Origin: an uncultured Campylobacter sp. | GTDB taxonomy: Bacteria; Campylobacterota; Campylobacteria; Campylobacterales; Campylobacteraceae | Reading direction: 5' to 3' | Assembly: GCF_937973075.1 (NCBI RefSeq) | Contig: NZ_CALBWL010000051.1 | Coordinates: forward strand, 1 to 64,000 | Length of the DNA: 64,000 nucleotides | Shown: piece after piece, positions 62,186-64,000 of the stretch | Position numbering within the stretch: the stretch's first letter is position 1 | Layout of the letters: every line of letters starts with the position of its first letter | Position numbers and translations under genes: made by a program | Notes under the pieces: generated by a model | What the model was told of the DNA's origin: nothing | What the model saw: the letters and a program-made list of their open reading frames with translations, nothing else | Database searches by the model: none

Positions 62186-62902
62186 GCGCGGCGATCGGTC
62201 GTAATATCGCGCGATCGGTGATTTCGATTGCGAGCATTGCGTAATTGGTGCTTTTCGACCTTGCTTTGCTTCTGTGCTCAGCGGATATGTCGCGGGCGAG
62301 AGCGTCATAAAATTTTAAAGGGACTTGATCGCGAGGCGGTGCGGACGGCGCGCAAAGCTGCGCGATGGGGCGGAATTTTGGTTTTAAAATTTCAAAGCGT
62401 GCCTGATGCTTTGCCGCATATTTTTCATAGCGCTGTTGCGGTGCGCCGTGCGGCAAAACGTGAACGGCGCACGGTGCTTAAATTTAGCGTGCGGCTAGGA
62501 TATTGCGCGTATTTGAAATTTTAAATTTATGCGATTGTGGGAGAGCTTTTTAAGCGAAATCCGCTTTTTAAATTTTAAGAATTTCAAAATTCTAAAAGAT
62601 TTGGAATTTCTAAAAATTTTAAAATTTCAAGTCGTTTGAAATTTTAAAATTTAGAATTCGGGTTTAAAATTTCAAAGTTTTGGTAAAGAGGTCTGTTTGA
62701 TTTGCCGTATCCGATATCTCTTGGGGTAAATTTCATTTTATGTAAGTAGATTTCGGCGCGATTTTAAATTTTCAAAACTCGCCGGAGCTTTTATATTTGA
62801 AGGCGCAAAACCTATTTTTGGAATTTTAAAATTCCAAAATACTTAAAATTTCACATATAATTTAGCGCTAAATTTTATGTGAAATTTTACAAGGACGGCT
62901 TT
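62186..62902. repeat. A/T-core motif spacer after secA
   Basis: The first 330 bases are G+C-rich with no gene. From about 62520 to 62880 the DNA is dense in AAATTTTAAAATTT and GGAATTTC/GAAATTTC words (at least twelve copies). No open frame is credible here. Confidence 0.55.
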
Positions 62903-64000
62903 TTGGTAAAGTATTTATTATTCAAATATCTCAGATTCGACCGCTCTCAGCCCTTCATTACGCTTTCGGCGCTGCTTGCGTTCTTGGGCGTCGGCGTGGG
63001 GCTTACGGTGCTGATCGTCGCGATGGCGATAATGAACGGCTTTGATAAAGAATTCGAGCGCAAGCTCTTTACGATGAACTACCCGATCACGATCCACAGC
63101 CACTTTCGCGGCGGTATTTCAAAAGACGACGTGGAGGGGCTGCGGGCGGACTTCCCCGATCTGATCTTTAGCCCCTACATCAGCTCGCAAGTCATCGCCA
63201 AAAGCGGCGAGAAGCTCGAGGGCGGGCTGATTTTCGGCGTAAATTTAGACGACGAAAAGCGCATCAATTCCGTCGTCGCAGCAGGCGCCAAAGACGCCAA
63301 TCTAACGGACTACGGCATCATGATAGGGCGCGGGATCAAGGACGAATTTATGCTGGATGATGGCAGTAAGATCACGATGATCTTTACGAAGAGCGATCCG
63401 GGCGGCTTTGCGCTGATCCCTAAGATGAAGCGCTTTGATGTGCGCGCGGATTTCAGCTCGGGGCTGATCGCCTACGACAAGGCGTATTCCTACGCGGATG
63501 CGAGCGATCTAGCCAAAATTTTGGGCTACGACGAGGGAACGTTCGACGGCGTGCATGTTTTTTCAAACGATCCGTTTAAAGACCTGGAGCGCATCAAAAA
63601 AAGCCTCCCCGGCGGCACTAACGCCGTGGGCTGGTGGCAGCAAAACGGCAATTTTTTCAGCGCCCTTGCGCTTGAAAAGCGCGCGCTTTTCATCGTACTG
63701 ATGCTAATAATTCTAGTCGCAAGCCTAAATATCGTAAGTTCGCTTCTGATGACCGTGATGAACCGTCGCCAAGAGATCGCGCTTTTACTTAGCCTGGGAG
63801 CCAGCAAAAAGGAGGTCAAAAGGACCTTTTTCGCGCTTGGAGCCACGATCGGCGGCGGCGGCATCATATTCGGGCTTATTTTGGGCCTATTCGGCGTGTG
63901 GCTGCTCGGAAGCTTCGACATCGTAAATTTGCCCGCCGATGTCTACGGAAGCTCGAAGCTACCGATGGAGCTCTCGCTAGGCGATTTGGCGATGATTTTA
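62903..64000 (+). CDS. lolC: Lol-type ABC transporter permease (LolC/LolE family), truncated by window end
   Basis: 366 residues visible, cut at the window edge. TTG start at 62903 follows AAGGACGGCT. N-terminal LFKYLRFDRSQPFITLSALLAFLGVGVGLTVLIVAMAIMNGF is the typical first membrane span; the periplasmic part (about 60-245) follows; then LMLIILVASLNIVSSLLMTVMNRRQEIALLLSLGASKKEVKRTFFALG (FtsX-like membrane domain), typical of the family. Extracts lipoproteins for LolA. lolC versus lolE cannot be decided from the sequence. Confidence 0.85.
   Translation, partial: MVKYLLFKYLRFDRSQPFITLSALLAFLGVGVGLTVLIVAMAIMNGFDKEFERKLFTMNYPITIHSHFRGGISKDDVEGLRADFPDLIFSPYISSQVIAKSGEKLEGGLIFGVNLDDEKRINSVVAAGAKDANLTDYGIMIGRGIKDEFMLDDGSKITMIFTKSDPGGFALIPKMKRFDVRADFSSGLIAYDKAYSYADASDLAKILGYDEGTFDGVHVFSNDPFKDLERIKKSLPGGTNAVGWWQQNGNFFSALALEKRALFIVLMLIILVASLNIVSSLLMTVMNRRQEIALLLSLGASKKEVKRTFFALGATIGGGGIIFGLILGLFGVWLLGSFDIVNLPADVYGSSKLPMELSLGDLAMIL

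Overview
The window looks like chromosomal DNA of a Campylobacter. By eye it is richer in G+C than C. jejuni, which suggests one of the oral or commensal species (C. gracilis, C. showae and C. rectus are candidates); the species is inference. The assignment rests on Campylobacter-type genes and neighbourhoods: aspA-dcuA, ilvI-ilvH-lpxD, DUF2018-ispB-hemA-proS, fxsA-hemC, lolA next to secA next to a Lol permease, metQ and metN near valS, and a PEB4-type isomerase. Comparisons of gene order with C. jejuni are from memory. I recognised no tRNA, rRNA, CRISPR array, insertion sequence or prophage.

Layout. 0.5-7 kb: a TauE/SafE permease among unrecognised, probably accessory genes, one Imm26-like. 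7-13.8 kb: a two-component system; an operon of three lipoproteins (CsgG-like, DUF4810, DUF799) with a DIP1984 gene; an exported dual-specificity phosphatase; a frameshifted SMI1/KNR4-like gene. 13.8-15.3 kb: no convincing intact gene. 15.3-22 kb: an NAD(P)H oxidoreductase, dcuA, aspA, a DedA protein, PEB4 and MetQ. 22-27 kb: valS, a 48-residue membrane protein, a diaminopimelate dehydrogenase and metN without metI. 27.5-29.6 kb: a Met/Lys-rich exported peptide coupled to a two-component system. 31-34.7 kb: ackA-pta and a helix-hairpin-helix/polyproline protein. 35-38 kb: ilvI-ilvH-lpxD. 38.6-42 kb: peptidase E-like protein, MdaB-like reductase, DUF417/RclC-like membrane protein. 42.8-49.5 kb: proS, hemA, ispB, DUF2018 and a HAD phosphatase. 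49.7-52.3 kb: a sulfur amino-acid operon (metY-type enzyme, Rrf2 regulator, cysK). 53-55.8 kb: rarA, a YjbR-like gene and a frameshifted gene. 56.3-64 kb: hemC-fxsA, a low-molecular-weight phosphatase, lolA, secA and the start of a Lol permease.

Metabolically the genes fit an anaerobic or microaerobic amino-acid and organic-acid user: aspartate is deaminated to fumarate by AspA with dicarboxylate exchange through Dcu, and acetyl-CoA is converted to acetate and ATP by Pta-AckA. Envelope export is represented by SecA, LolA, a Lol permease, PEB4 and LpxD.

The most unusual feature is a short A/T-core motif (variants of AAATTT, GGAATTTT, GAAATTTC) that fills most intergenic space and also appears as in-frame, low-complexity insertions inside otherwise conserved enzymes (hemA, ispB, pta, a HAD phosphatase, a low-molecular-weight phosphatase, an exported phosphatase). 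Two genes are each broken by what looks like one missing C in a CCCC run. Several degenerate minisatellites lie between genes.
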